Shown piece by piece: positions 8,866 to 18,872 of a stretch of 64,000 nt of DNA (position 1 is the first letter of the stretch; each line of letters starts with the position of its first letter). The stretch spans positions 558,001 through 622,000 of the forward strand of contig NZ_VSKL01000001.1 of NCBI RefSeq assembly GCF_008086165.1, read 5' to 3'. Made by a program: the position numbers and the translations under genes. The notes beneath the pieces were generated by a model that worked only from the letters and a program-made list of their open reading frames with translations, had not been told where the DNA came from and made no database searches. This stretch comes from Algorimicrobium algoritergicola. Its GTDB lineage: Bacteria > Bacteroidota > Bacteroidia > Flavobacteriales > Flavobacteriaceae.

Positions 8866-10175
8866 TAATCTATTGTCTTTCTTCCTATTGAGCTATAATA
8901 AAAGCCTTCGTTTTTAATATCCTGAACATCGTATAAATTTCTACCATCAAAAATAACTGGTGCATTCATTTCAGCTTTCAGCTTATTAAAATCTGGTGTT
9001 CTAAAGATACTCCATTCTGTACAGATAATCAAAGCATCGGCATTTTGAATTGCTGCATACATATCTGGTGCAAACTTAACTTTATTGCCAAATTTCCGCT
9101 CCACATTCTCCATAGCTTCTGGGTCGAATGCCGTTATTGAAGCACCACTTTCAAGAAGATCTTCAATTATATACAAAGCTGGTGCTTCGCGAATATCATC
9201 GGTTTCCGGTTTAAAAGCCAAGCCCCAAATAGCAATTTTTTTATCTTTTAAATCGCCTTTAAAGAAGGCATCTATGCGTGGTAATAGTATGCGTTTTTGT
9301 AAATCGTTTACTTTTATAACGGCATTTAAAATATCGAAGTTATAATTGTGATCTTTCCCTGATTTATGGAGTGCTTTCACGTCCTTTGGAAAGCAAGAAC
9401 CACCATAGCCTATTCCTGGGAATAAGAAGCGTTTACCTATTCTAGAATCGGTTCCCATACCAATTCGAACTTTATCAACATCAGCACCAACTTTTTCGCA
9501 GAAGTTAGCAATTTCATTCATAAAGGTGATTTTGGTTGCCAAAAATGAATTTGCGGCATATTTAGTAAGTTCTGCCGATTTTTCGTCCATAATAATTATC
9601 GGGTTTCCAGAGCGTACAAAAGGCTTATAGAGTTTTTCCATTAGTTTGGTAGCTTTATCTGAACTGGAACCTATAACAATACGTTCTGGCTTTAAAAAGT
9701 CTTCTACAGCAAAACCTTCTCGTAAGAATTCTGGATTGGAAACCACATCAAAATCTACAGAGGTTTCATTTGCAATGGCTTCTGTAACACGATCGGCTGT
9801 TCCAACGGGAACGGTACTTTTATCAACAATTACTTTATAACTTTTTAATAATTTCCCAATGTTTTTGGCAGCACCAAGAACATAGGATAAATCAGCCGAA
9901 CCGTCTTCATCTTCGGGAGTTGGTAATGCTAGGAAAATAATATCGCCATGGTTTAGACCTTCCTCCAAAGAGGTTGAGAATTTTAAACGGTCTGCTTTTA
10001 TATTTCTATCGAAAAGTGTATCAAGTAGTGGTTCATATATTGGTACAATACCAGCTTGCATTTTTTTAACTTTATTTTCATCAATGTCAATACATAAGAC
10101 ATTGTTACCTGTTTCGGCCAGACATGTTCCGGTAACTAAACCTACGTAGCCTGTTCCTATTACTGATATATTCAT
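8865..10175 (-). CDS. ugd: UDP-glucose 6-dehydrogenase
   Basis: This enzyme oxidises UDP-glucose to UDP-glucuronate with two NAD. The 436-aa protein shows the N-terminal [10 protein letters not shown] motif at 7-16, DKSTVPVGT near 118-126, NPEFLREG near 147, the lysine region [12 protein letters not shown] near 204-215, and the catalytic cysteine C261 in [10 protein letters not shown]. Length is standard. It is the first gene of a three-gene tail (ugd, UXS, priming transferase) that also has its own -7 element at 10196-10203, so it may be made independently of the upstream operon. Confidence 0.96.
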   Translation of the reverse strand: MNISVIGTGYVGLVTGTCLAETGNNVLCIDIDENKVKKMQAGIVPIYEPLLDTLFDRNIKADRLKFSTSLEEGLNHGDIIFLALPTPEDEDGSADLSYVLGAAKNIGKLLKSYKVIVDKSTVPVGTADRVTEAIANETSVDFDVVSNPEFLREGFAVEDFLKPERIVIGSSSDKATKLMEKLYKPFVRSGNPIIIMDEKSAELTKYAANSFLATKITFMNEIANFCEKVGADVDKVRIGMGTDSRIGKRFLFPGIGYGGSCFPKDVKALHKSGKDHNYNFDILNAVIKVNDLQKRILLPRIDAFFKGDLKDKKIAIWGLAFKPETDDIREAPALYIIEDLLESGASITAFDPEAMENVERKFGNKVKFAPDMYAAIQNADALIICTEWSIFRTPDFNKLKAEMNAPVIFDGRNLYDVQDIKNEGFYYSSIGRKTID

Positions 10176-10195
10176 TTTAAGTTATTTAATTGTGA

Positions 10196-10203
10196 CAAAA
10201 ATA
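10196..10203 (-). promoter_or_regulatory. -7 promoter element before ugd
   Basis: TATTTTTG on the minus strand matches TAnnTTTG and lies 20 nt before the ugd ATG, within the 123-nt gap behind the Wzy-like gene. It would be an internal promoter of the long operon. Confidence 0.5.
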
Positions 10204-10298
10204 GGGAAGTAAGATGAAAAAAATACACTTACTTTTAAATTAAACAATAGTACTTTATTTAAACAATGATAGTGAAATTAATAAACACAGTTTCACAT

Positions 10299-11435
10299 TT
10301 ACGTTTTAAGCATTAATTTTTCCCTTAAAACTACCAAAAAAAGAGGGATAGTAGTGTAGATAAAATAATTTCCTGATATAAAGATAATGATTCCAAGAAA
10401 TCCAGAAAAAATCCAAACTAATCTAATTGGCGAAAAAGTAAAAAACGATCTCCAATAAGTATATAAAAAAACGGCACCACCCATAGTCCCAAAAAAATAA
10501 AAAACATCAATAAATCCCATTTCAGATTTAGTCCTAAAATCGGCAACGCCTCCAAAACAATAATTGATCCAACTCCAATTTTCCTTTATATATGGCAGCG
10601 TATCATTAAGAAACAATTGGTTTCTGAATGATAATATGGATGAAAAAACGCCTTCAGATTGTCTTAATTCATTAAAAAAGCCCCATTTAAAAAATAAAAA
10701 ATATCCTGCTAAAATACCTACTATTGGTATTAACATTGCTAGAGCGTACTTATACTTAAATTGTGAGTAATTTACGAGATACAAGATTGAAATAAACAAT
10801 AGGGCTAAATAGATAGTTTTTGTGCCCACTAAAAGCGCACTTATTATAACTAAGAGTGTTTTCCAATTTGAAAAGAAGTGAATTTTGTACTTCATTAAAA
10901 AATAAAACAACACAATTATATACACATAGGATGTTAAAGAAGATGAATATAATAGACCATTATATCCAAATCTTGGGCCTAGATAGGTTTTAAAATATGG
11001 AACACCAAAAACAAATCCGACAACTATTAAAAGGCAGTTGAAAATAATAATAGCTTCAAAAACACGGAATAATTTATTTTTGTTTTGAATTGGAAACTTT
11101 GAAAAATAGATAAATAATACTATTGGAAAAACGTACTTGAAAAACGCCAAAATATTCACATACATTAGACCCTCTGTAATGGATAATTGTCCGATTAAAA
11201 AAAAGCAACATAAAATTACGCCGTACTTTACGAATTTGGATTTAAAATTATGTTTTACAATCATAAACACCATATAGACCGATATAATTCCCTTTATAAT
11301 TTTTGGTATTTCAGAACTATTTCCTGTTGTGATGAATTGTATTTTTGAGTAGCTTTCCGTTATTAAAATTAGCACTAAAAAGACAACCAAAAGGTTCCCT
11401 TCTATTTGCTTATTTATTTTAGATAGCTCTATCAT
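10299..11435 (-). CDS. Wzy-like polysaccharide polymerase / O-antigen polymerase-like membrane protein
   Basis: The 378-aa protein has about ten to eleven hydrophobic segments and a larger polar loop around residues 255-310 (RQSEGVFSSILSFRNQ and following), the usual layout of Wzy polymerases, which are hard to assign by sequence alone. It sits between the lyase gene and ugd in the polysaccharide operon. It is one of three Wzy/WaaL-like proteins in this locus, so its specific role (polymerase, ligase or other) cannot be decided here. Confidence 0.65.
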   Translation of the reverse strand: MIELSKINKQIEGNLLVVFLVLILITESYSKIQFITTGNSSEIPKIIKGIISVYMVFMIVKHNFKSKFVKYGVILCCFFLIGQLSITEGLMYVNILAFFKYVFPIVLFIYFSKFPIQNKNKLFRVFEAIIIFNCLLIVVGFVFGVPYFKTYLGPRFGYNGLLYSSSLTSYVYIIVLFYFLMKYKIHFFSNWKTLLVIISALLVGTKTIYLALLFISILYLVNYSQFKYKYALAMLIPIVGILAGYFLFFKWGFFNELRQSEGVFSSILSFRNQLFLNDTLPYIKENWSWINYCFGGVADFRTKSEMGFIDVFYFFGTMGGAVFLYTYWRSFFTFSPIRLVWIFSGFLGIIIFISGNYFIYTTIPLFLVVLREKLMLKT

Positions 11436-11436
11436 T

Positions 11437-13344
11437 CTAGTAATTTATAAGAATATTTGTTTGATGTTTTTTTGAAAAATTAAAACTGCATGTTAATGTT
11501 GTGGTTTCTTGCTTTACATTAAACGCATTCGAGAACCATCCTAATGGCTCTTCCGTATTTCCAAATGTTATTTTAACCAGTCTGAAAAGTTCACTCTCCA
11601 TAAAAACTGTCACATCATTATTAGAAAGCTTGAGTTTATTATCATCTATCTTTTCAATTTTTACATTTGGATGAAAGTGTAAAAATAAATCTCCAGTATG
11701 TATTTTGTTGTTATTTCCTATAAATTGATCTATAACTTCAATGTTGTTTTCTGTTTTATTGAAATCAATTGATCTTGAGTGCGTAACTCCAAAACGTTTA
11801 AAGGCATCAGTTGTGGCTTGACATACGGTTTTAGTATTTGTTTTAATAAAGGAGTCGATTATAGTTTCAGGAAGATTAATCCAGCTCATTCTTCCATTAT
11901 TAGTAGCATGATTTTTATTGTTGATACTAACAGTATTATGAGCAGTAATACCTCTGAAATAATTTCGCCAAAAACTATATTTTGAATGATACTGATACGT
12001 TCCACTATCAATTAAAAATGGAACACCTTTAGTACTGAAATTGAAATGAAATATATCTGAATGCCCATGAGCGGCCGAAATATGATCGCCAATAGTACCC
12101 ACATCAAACGATAGTTTGGTTTGGTTATCATGATCATACATAAAACAATACCCTGATGTTTCAAATAACGTGTCTGATTCGTTTTGTGTTTGATTTTTTA
12201 TATGAAAATCAGAGCCAAATATCAAATAATTTCTAAAATCTATTTCTTGATAAACTTTAAAATTAGTTTGGAACAGATAGTTGGATGATGCTAATTGAGA
12301 TTGATATAATGAGAAATTGTTATGAAAATATGGGTTAATAACAAAGCCTTCATCATTATCACCAAAAATGGTTTCGTCACTCAAATAGTCTAAATGTTCT
12401 GTAAACAGGAATAGGGTTTTAAATATATCCATTACATTCTCCGATAACGTTATCCCTGCTTGCTGTAAAAACGTTACTGTAATTAGAATTTGGTCGCTAA
12501 CTTCAGCATGATATCTAGAGCACAGTTCCATATGAACACCATCTGCATTTATTTGATTTTCAACTTCCAGATAAAACATGTTACGCCATTTTAAGGCTTC
12601 CTTTTGTGGAACCTTAAAATAAGATGATATGATATTTAACCCCATTAATTCTGCCATTAAATGGTTATTGGCAGAGGAGTAAAGCGACAAATGGTTTTTT
12701 AAATATTGGTAATTACAAGCAAGGTTGTTTTTTATAATGACATCTAACGTGTTTGAAAGCAAATTAAATTGGTTAAGAATACTATGTGTATAAATTAAAT
12801 TAACACTTCGTATACCTATTTCAATACCTGATGTCCAATTTATTGATTTTAAATATGGGTTTTGTGCTGTCCACTCAACAACAATATTTTCTAATTTATC
12901 AAGATATATGGGGTCTTGATTTTCTACATACTTAAAGGCTAAAAAAGGTAGGAATTCTAATCTTGAAAGTTCTAATGTGAATTTCACATCGCCATTTATT
13001 TCAAAATCTTGACGATTAATATTTCCGTAATAATTTAAAGGTGAAGTAATAGTGTTGCAATAGTCTTTACGCCAATTTGATAGGCTAAAAACATCTAAAG
13101 TGGTATTAAAAACGTGGTATTGGGCGTGAAAGGGTTTTTGTTTAAATAAAGTAACAAGATCTTTTTTTATGTAGGGTTTAGCAATATAATTGGGGTTTAA
13201 TACAAACGAACTTGGAATTTTATTCTGCTGGAACTTTCCTTTAATTTTTGTTTGTAAAAATTGAGGAATCCTGTAAAAAAGCACCTCTTTTACACTCATT
13301 AATTTAGCTCTATTATAATACCATTTAAGTTTATTTTGAATCAT
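11437..13344 (-). CDS. Heparinase II/III family protein (polysaccharide lyase-like)
   Basis: The 635-aa protein has an N-terminal all-helical toroid-like domain (about 60-370) with WTSGIEIGIRSVNL, SSANNHLMAELMGL and SRYHAEVSDQ, and a C-terminal beta-sandwich domain with HGHSDIFHFNFSTKG, LIDSGTYQY and RGITAHNTVSI. This is the heparinase II/III architecture, whose characterised members cleave uronic-acid polysaccharides. No signal peptide is visible at the N-terminus (MIQNKLKWYYNRAK), which is typical of members inside capsule operons. It may edit, terminate or release the uronate-containing polymer made here. It is 1 nt from the next gene. Confidence 0.88.
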   Translation of the reverse strand: MIQNKLKWYYNRAKLMSVKEVLFYRIPQFLQTKIKGKFQQNKIPSSFVLNPNYIAKPYIKKDLVTLFKQKPFHAQYHVFNTTLDVFSLSNWRKDYCNTITSPLNYYGNINRQDFEINGDVKFTLELSRLEFLPFLAFKYVENQDPIYLDKLENIVVEWTAQNPYLKSINWTSGIEIGIRSVNLIYTHSILNQFNLLSNTLDVIIKNNLACNYQYLKNHLSLYSSANNHLMAELMGLNIISSYFKVPQKEALKWRNMFYLEVENQINADGVHMELCSRYHAEVSDQILITVTFLQQAGITLSENVMDIFKTLFLFTEHLDYLSDETIFGDNDEGFVINPYFHNNFSLYQSQLASSNYLFQTNFKVYQEIDFRNYLIFGSDFHIKNQTQNESDTLFETSGYCFMYDHDNQTKLSFDVGTIGDHISAAHGHSDIFHFNFSTKGVPFLIDSGTYQYHSKYSFWRNYFRGITAHNTVSINNKNHATNNGRMSWINLPETIIDSFIKTNTKTVCQATTDAFKRFGVTHSRSIDFNKTENNIEVIDQFIGNNNKIHTGDLFLHFHPNVKIEKIDDNKLKLSNNDVTVFMESELFRLVKITFGNTEEPLGWFSNAFNVKQETTTLTCSFNFSKKHQTNILINY

Positions 13345-13363
13345 GGATTGTAATTACTATGAA

Positions 13364-14401
13364 TTAGCTATTAAATAGTGTTTTAAATTGTTCAGATACT
13401 ATCTTTTTAGAATATAAAGATTCAACAAAATCCCTCGTTTTATAATTTGACTTATTTACAAGAAACTTATCCATTGCATTGATAAAATCTCTTTTAATTC
13501 TTGGGTTATATTTTTCACCTGAAACACCATTTTTTATAATATTTTTCAATGCAAAATCATCAGGGCCAATGACAGGAACACCACAGCTCATCGATTCTAT
13601 GGCAACTAATCCGAGACTTTCACTTTTTGATGGAAAAAACAACACATCGATTTTAGTGTAAAATTCAGGCATTTTGTCCTTTTCAAACATATCATATAAA
13701 AATACATTTCCTAAATCTTTTAATTGGTTGATATAAGTATCTCTAGCCTTACCGTAATCTATAATATGAAAATTAAATTTTGAAGCGTTCAAACATTCAA
13801 TTAATATAATTAAATCTTCAATTCCCTTATTAATATCAAAACCTGAAGCAAAGCCTATATTAATAGTGCTAAAAATTTCTTTTTCTATTGACAAAGGTTT
13901 AAAAATATTCAAATCTACACCACCACTTGGAGAAACATGAAATGTTCGATTTTGCAATGCTGGGATTTCTGTTAGTACAATACCTTTAAAATACTTAGAT
14001 GGTACAATAAATATTCCTTTTGAGGGTATAAAAAAATATGAAATTTTATTTAATATTTTTTTATACCTATTTGTATGAACAATATCACCTCCATGAAAAT
14101 TGATAATTATATTTTTCATACTACTGAATCTGAAAATTAATGGAATGAAAAGGTGTGGAAAATGATTAATATATACATATTCATACTTCTTATAATTGTA
14201 AAAAAGTAATCTCATGTAAAATTCAATATAGTTAAATATAGATTTTTTTTCACTAATTAAAACAACCCTATCAACTTCCAAGTTCGCATCAATTAAACAG
14301 CTCTCAATTGATTTAATATACCCACCTCTTTTTGGATGTTTTATTGTGGGATAAGCGTTGTTAATTAGTAATAGGCTTTTTTTTACACTTTTGGAACACA
14401 T
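13364..14401 (-). CDS. Glycosyltransferase family 4
   Basis: This is a GT-B family 4 enzyme of 345 aa. The N-terminal domain begins after a basic leader with LLLINNAYPTIKHPKRGGYI. The C-terminal nucleotide-sugar domain contains the E-x7-E signature in PSKSESLGLVAIESMSCG. A hydrophobic patch near 62-90 could dock on the membrane. The first 41 nt overlap the 3' end of the WaaL-like gene on the same strand; no later ATG rescues a shorter start. Codon use is extremely AT-rich compared with the core genes. Donor and acceptor are unknown. Confidence 0.85.
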   Translation of the reverse strand: MCSKSVKKSLLLINNAYPTIKHPKRGGYIKSIESCLIDANLEVDRVVLISEKKSIFNYIEFYMRLLFYNYKKYEYVYINHFPHLFIPLIFRFSSMKNIIINFHGGDIVHTNRYKKILNKISYFFIPSKGIFIVPSKYFKGIVLTEIPALQNRTFHVSPSGGVDLNIFKPLSIEKEIFSTINIGFASGFDINKGIEDLIILIECLNASKFNFHIIDYGKARDTYINQLKDLGNVFLYDMFEKDKMPEFYTKIDVLFFPSKSESLGLVAIESMSCGVPVIGPDDFALKNIIKNGVSGEKYNPRIKRDFINAMDKFLVNKSNYKTRDFVESLYSKKIVSEQFKTLFNS

Positions 14402-15557
14402 CTATGTTATAAATTAAAAATATAGTTATAATAAAACTAAACAGAACAATCCCTTTATTCCTTACTAAATAAGATTCTGTTAAACAGGAAATTGAAAATA
14501 ATAAAATCGTTGAAATTAAGAATATTTGATTTCTTTTAATTGCAACAAAAAGCATGTAAAATAACATACTTAAAAAAACTAAAAGGCCAAATAAACCATT
14601 AACGCTTAAATAATTTAAATATTGATTATGAGAATTGTATAAATTTTTATATGCTATTACATAACCTGTTTCATAATATCTTATTGTTCGCTCATAACGA
14701 ATTCTTCCTGGTCCAACGCCAAAAAAAGGAGCTTCCTTAAAAATGTCGTATGAAACTTTATTTAGGTCCATCCTTTTGTAAATGTCATTTGTACTAGAGT
14801 TAATAGATATTCTTTCCAGTGTATATGTGTTTTTATCCAGAGCGAGGAAAACACCACAAAGAATTACTGCAACGACTACCGCACGCTTATTCCATTTCAT
14901 AAAAATGAGTATAAGCAAAATTGTAAAAACCACAAGTGATGTGCGTGCAAAAAGAAATATATTATACAATATTGAAAATAGAATCAATAAATTTAATAAA
15001 AACCTATTCATCCTTATTTCTTTATAAGAAGTCAATATGCCAATTAAACTAATAGACAAAAAAAGTGAGAAGTATGAGTGATGTATATTAACATAGTCCG
15101 ACAAATAATGATTATTGAAGTCAATTGATATGTAATTAAAGAAGATACTAAAATCATTTTTAACTAAAAGAATAATAATCGAAATTATTTCTAATAAAAC
15201 GATTCCTAAAAAAAAAGATAGTAAAATTTTTGGTAATAGTTTCTTTATCAATTTTAAATCAATAATTGAAAAAATTGGAAGTATGAAAAAAGTTAGATTT
15301 TTTTCAAGTTCTTTCAAATTGTAGTGTTTTGATTCCAAAATAAAAAAACCAATTAAAACAATTAGTCCAGGTAAAATACTGAAAATATATGCACACCAAT
15401 TAAATTCCAATTTCACTTTCATAAAGCGTTCCATAATGAAAGTTAGTATATACAACAGAAAAATGCCTGTAGTAATATCCATATGAAATAATAAGAAAAA
15501 TATATATGTGATAAAAAACACATTTCTTAACCCAAATTGCGCAATAAAGTCTTTCAT
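14361..15557 (-). CDS. O-antigen ligase / Wzy_C family membrane protein
   Basis: The 398-aa protein has about ten to twelve membrane segments. It carries the Wzy_C hallmark: a long periplasmic loop near 235-300 with KEAPFFGVGPGRIRYE, followed by NSHNQYLNYLSVNGLFG. This family includes both O-antigen ligases (WaaL) and polymerases (Wzy). It lies in the middle of the operon with a 4-nt overlap to the LamG lipoprotein gene upstream. Which of the two reactions it performs cannot be told from sequence. Confidence 0.82.
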   Translation of the reverse strand: MKDFIAQFGLRNVFFITYIFFLLFHMDITTGIFLLYILTFIMERFMKVKLEFNWCAYIFSILPGLIVLIGFFILESKHYNLKELEKNLTFFILPIFSIIDLKLIKKLLPKILLSFFLGIVLLEIISIIILLVKNDFSIFFNYISIDFNNHYLSDYVNIHHSYFSLFLSISLIGILTSYKEIRMNRFLLNLLILFSILYNIFLFARTSLVVFTILLILIFMKWNKRAVVVAVILCGVFLALDKNTYTLERISINSSTNDIYKRMDLNKVSYDIFKEAPFFGVGPGRIRYERTIRYYETGYVIAYKNLYNSHNQYLNYLSVNGLFGLLVFLSMLFYMLFVAIKRNQIFLISTILLFSISCLTESYLVRNKGIVLFSFIITIFLIYNIDVFQKCKKKPITN

Positions 15558-16246
15558 TTCAATGGAAAATTATTGGTAATTGTAAGATGCATTAAAAGTA
15601 TTAATTCATCTTCAGTTAATAATGTTGGAAAAATATAGAAATTATCTAAAGTCCCTTTATAATCATACTTTCTTTTCGAATTATCATTAGTGAATCCAAT
15701 TCTTAAATACGCTTTATCTATAGTAATTTTTGGATCTAATTTTTCTTTAATATATAATTTTCCGTCAACATAAATTGAAAAGTCCCTATTATCGCTATCA
15801 AATAGACATGAAACAAATAGTTGTTCATTCAAATTTAATGCCTTCCTATTTATAAAGGCTACTGAAAAATCTTCTCTAAAACTAAAGTTATGTTTTCTAT
15901 AATCTTTATTATTTGAAATAATAGATAATTTCTGTTTCGAAAGAAATAATGTCAAGATACTCTGCTTGAGGTCATCCTGATAATTCTCCAATAAGCTAAA
16001 TATCACTCCATTTTTGGAATAATTATATGAATTCATCCAAAAAGCAATTGTAAAACTATCATTAGTTAAGCTTACAACCAAAGTATCATTCAAATTAGTT
16101 TCAGGCCCAAAGTGTTTTTTTTTAAATAATATTTTTTCTGATTTTAAAAAAACACTTAAGTTATCTTCCTTTTGAGTCGAACAACTAATACATAAAAATA
16201 ATATTAGAATTATAGTACAATAAATTCTTGTAGGAAAATAATTCAT
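15554..16246 (-). CDS. LamG-like (concanavalin fold) lipoprotein
   Basis: The 230-aa protein starts with a lipoprotein signal peptide ending in a lipobox (FLCISC, cysteine about residue 22). The rest looks like a single LamG/jelly-roll domain: FTIAFWMNSY, the central strand SIYVDGKLY, and the closing GTLDNFYIFPTLLTEDE. Such domains bind carbohydrate or act as structural lectin-like modules. It overlaps both neighbours by 4 nt, a Wzy-like gene before it and a WaaL-like gene after it, so it is co-translated with polymer assembly. A role in holding the nascent or finished polysaccharide at a membrane surface is my inference. Confidence 0.72.
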   Translation of the reverse strand: MNYFPTRIYCTIILILFLCISCSTQKEDNLSVFLKSEKILFKKKHFGPETNLNDTLVVSLTNDSFTIAFWMNSYNYSKNGVIFSLLENYQDDLKQSILTLFLSKQKLSIISNNKDYRKHNFSFREDFSVAFINRKALNLNEQLFVSCLFDSDNRDFSIYVDGKLYIKEKLDPKITIDKAYLRIGFTNDNSKRKYDYKGTLDNFYIFPTLLTEDELILLMHLTITNNFPLK

Positions 16247-17535
16247 GATTTCACTCTATTAAAAACAGGGATCATAAAAATAAAGAAAAGAAAAGCCAAA
16301 ATAAATGTAGGGGAAAAAGGAGCTCCGCCATGTATCCATGTAATTTCAAATGAAATGACAAACATTAATATAACATTATAGTATTTAGAAGATTTTTCCT
16401 TAAGGTTAAAATAAAAATTAAGTATCCCTAAAATTATTCCTAAAAGACAAATTCCTAAAACTCCAAAATCGATATAAAAAGGGCTCAATATAGTCCCGGT
16501 TTTAGTATTATCTGTAATTGCTTTAGTAATATTATTATAAACTTGACCATAATTTCTTTGCTTACCTGGCAATATTGTTGAAATATGTTCTAAAAAGTAT
16601 GTCCCTCCACCGTAATTGTCACCTATTTGATCTCTAATTTGTTGAAAAATTTGCGGCCCTTCTTTAATTGTGTGAAGAATAGGTGATACTAGAAAGTATT
16701 TCTGTGGTAATTGTTCCTTGTACATAATATACCTATAATGATCCATTCCATACTTGTTGACATCTCTATATAACTTTAATAAATTCAAGAAAAAAAACAT
16801 TAATAGAAAAAGGAAAATGGCTTTCTTAAAATGTACTTTAAAAAATCTAGATTTAGAAACTTTAAAGAATACTATTAAGAGTATAAAAAAGATCGTAGTT
16901 CTATAGCCCGATAAAATTGCACTTATAATAAAAAGACTTAAAATAATAATGTTTTTTCGATTAGCCTTTAATAATATGTTGTAATATGAAAAGAATATAG
17001 ATATAAGAAAAACGAGCCTTAATATTGGTTTACTTTCCATTCTAGCGTCTGAAGAAATAAAAATAGGAATTCCTCCTATTTGAATCCAATCGATTAAGAT
17101 ACTTAAAAATCCGGAAACTATTATTATTTTTGATATAATGATGGCAGAACTATCAGTAAACAAACGACTTAACACAAATGTTTTTTCCTTCTTAACTGTC
17201 GAGAAACTTAATAGCGTGTATGAAAGCATAATACAAAATACGAATAACATGAAATATAACTCATTTACATAATCAACGTAAGCACCTCGTTTTATGAAAT
17301 TTATACCACCCAAATACCCATATAACAAAGTAATAAAAGGAACAAAAAGGTAAGGTTCAAATATTTTTTTTTTGAATGTTCTGAAAAAAAGTAATAAGTT
17401 AATTACAATTAAAATTTGTCCAAATATTTTGTAATTTAAGTTTATATTACATAAAATGACCCCTTGAAATAATATCAATGAAAAAAAGAGACAGGTTGTT
17501 ACTATAAACAAGGATAAATTTATTTTTTTAATCAC
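16243..17535 (-). CDS. Oligosaccharide repeat unit polymerase (Wzy-like)
   Basis: The 430-aa polytopic protein has about twelve membrane segments and a large loop near 270-345 containing HTIKEGPQIF and STILPGKQRNYG, followed by TGTILSPFYIDFGVLG. That last motif and the layout fit the O-antigen/repeat-unit polymerase family (Wzy). The start codon is GTG and overlaps the 3' end of wzx by 8 nt. Being directly behind the flippase makes it the best candidate for the main polymerase of this locus. Confidence 0.78.
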   Translation of the reverse strand: MIKKINLSLFIVTTCLFFSLILFQGVILCNINLNYKIFGQILIVINLLLFFRTFKKKIFEPYLFVPFITLLYGYLGGINFIKRGAYVDYVNELYFMLFVFCIMLSYTLLSFSTVKKEKTFVLSRLFTDSSAIIISKIIIVSGFLSILIDWIQIGGIPIFISSDARMESKPILRLVFLISIFFSYYNILLKANRKNIIILSLFIISAILSGYRTTIFFILLIVFFKVSKSRFFKVHFKKAIFLFLLMFFFLNLLKLYRDVNKYGMDHYRYIMYKEQLPQKYFLVSPILHTIKEGPQIFQQIRDQIGDNYGGGTYFLEHISTILPGKQRNYGQVYNNITKAITDNTKTGTILSPFYIDFGVLGICLLGIILGILNFYFNLKEKSSKYYNVILMFVISFEITWIHGGAPFSPTFILAFLFFIFMIPVFNRVKS

Positions 17536-18826
17536 TTCTATAAATATTATAATACGTTTTTATTTTATAATGTTTCTTAATATAAACGGCTCCAAGTAAA
17601 TTCCATAATATCATTCCAAAAGCACTACCTATGGCGACACCTTCTAAACTATAAAAGTTCACTAAAATCAAGCTTAACATTATATTAAAAATTAACGAAA
17701 TTAAAATAAAGCTTTGTAGTTTTTTTTGTTTCCCTGTCATTTGCATCATAGGCCCTACAGCCCCAGTTAATACATTTGTTAATTGAGCAATCAATAGTAT
17801 TCTTAAAACATTTTTACCGGTGATATATTCTTTCCCAAACATTCCTAAAATATTTTCAGAAAAAATAAAGATAAACACAAATATTGGTATACCACAGAGA
17901 AACATTGCTTTTGCAGAAAAGGCAACCGTATCTTTAAGCTCATTAAGTTGATTATTATGGTAGAAAGCGGCGATTTTAGGTGTTAAAATTGTTGCAATTG
18001 CATTATAAACAAATGCTACTAATGTTGCTATTTTTATAGAAGTACTATAAACTCCTATTTTTTCTTCTGACACGTAAAACCCCAATATAAAAATATCACT
18101 CCAACCCATTATCATAACAATAGCAGATGATATCATCATCGGGTAAGACTCCAACAATAAAAACTTAAATGAAAATTCCTGATACTTCACGAAAGTACCT
18201 TTCTGCACTATCGATAATACATGAATAAAAATAATTGTTGCCGTAAAAAACAGCCCAATCAAGTATGCGATTATTGGGATACCAATAACGGTATAAGACA
18301 GTAAATAAAATACCATCAATACAACAAAAGGAATTAAGAATTTCAAGAAATGAAAATACATCCCAAATGTGTTGGTTTTTCTCTCACCTTTAAAAAAACT
18401 ACCGCTAACATCTAAAATTGATAGAAAAGGAATAGCCAATGCAGCTATTCTAATACTTGACTCAACATCTGGCTTTTGATACATTTTTGCAATTAAAGGT
18501 GCCATAAAAAATAAAATAGTACCAACAATAATCGAACTAACAAGAATTAGCTTTATAGACTTAAAATATATATATTTTTTTTGCGATATTTCAGTTGTAC
18601 TAGCAATCCATTTAACAATGGAGGTTTCGACGCCTAATTTGGCAATCATTGCTCCTATTGATAAAAATAAGAATGCTATTGAAAACACCCCTTGGACTTT
18701 TGCACCATACTTATTAGCTAAAATCCAAGTAAACAAAAAACCAAATCCATAACCAAAAACTCGGATAGAAAACACCTTTAAACCTTTATCTAAAATTTCC
18801 TTTTTATTTGAGTTTAAGCTGATCAT
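17528..18826 (-). CDS. wzx: Polysaccharide flippase (Wzx, MOP/MATE superfamily)
   Basis: The 432-aa protein has about twelve to fourteen membrane segments of the MOP exporter type, with the N-terminal pattern GLKVFSIRVFGYGFGFLFTW and paired repeats of six helices. It would flip the undecaprenyl-PP-linked repeat unit to the periplasm. It is followed, with an 8-nt overlap, by a Wzy-like polymerase gene and preceded by the SGNH-type gene with a 46-nt gap. It is a normal, if slightly short, member of its family. Confidence 0.88.
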   Translation of the reverse strand: MISLNSNKKEILDKGLKVFSIRVFGYGFGFLFTWILANKYGAKVQGVFSIAFLFLSIGAMIAKLGVETSIVKWIASTTEISQKKYIYFKSIKLILVSSIIVGTILFFMAPLIAKMYQKPDVESSIRIAALAIPFLSILDVSGSFFKGERKTNTFGMYFHFLKFLIPFVVLMVFYLLSYTVIGIPIIAYLIGLFFTATIIFIHVLSIVQKGTFVKYQEFSFKFLLLESYPMMISSAIVMIMGWSDIFILGFYVSEEKIGVYSTSIKIATLVAFVYNAIATILTPKIAAFYHNNQLNELKDTVAFSAKAMFLCGIPIFVFIFIFSENILGMFGKEYITGKNVLRILLIAQLTNVLTGAVGPMMQMTGKQKKLQSFILISLIFNIMLSLILVNFYSLEGVAIGSAFGMILWNLLGAVYIKKHYKIKTYYNIYRSD

Positions 18827-18872
18827 TTTTAGTGTTTCTAAAATAGTTTGTTAAAGGTTTTGAACTTATAAA

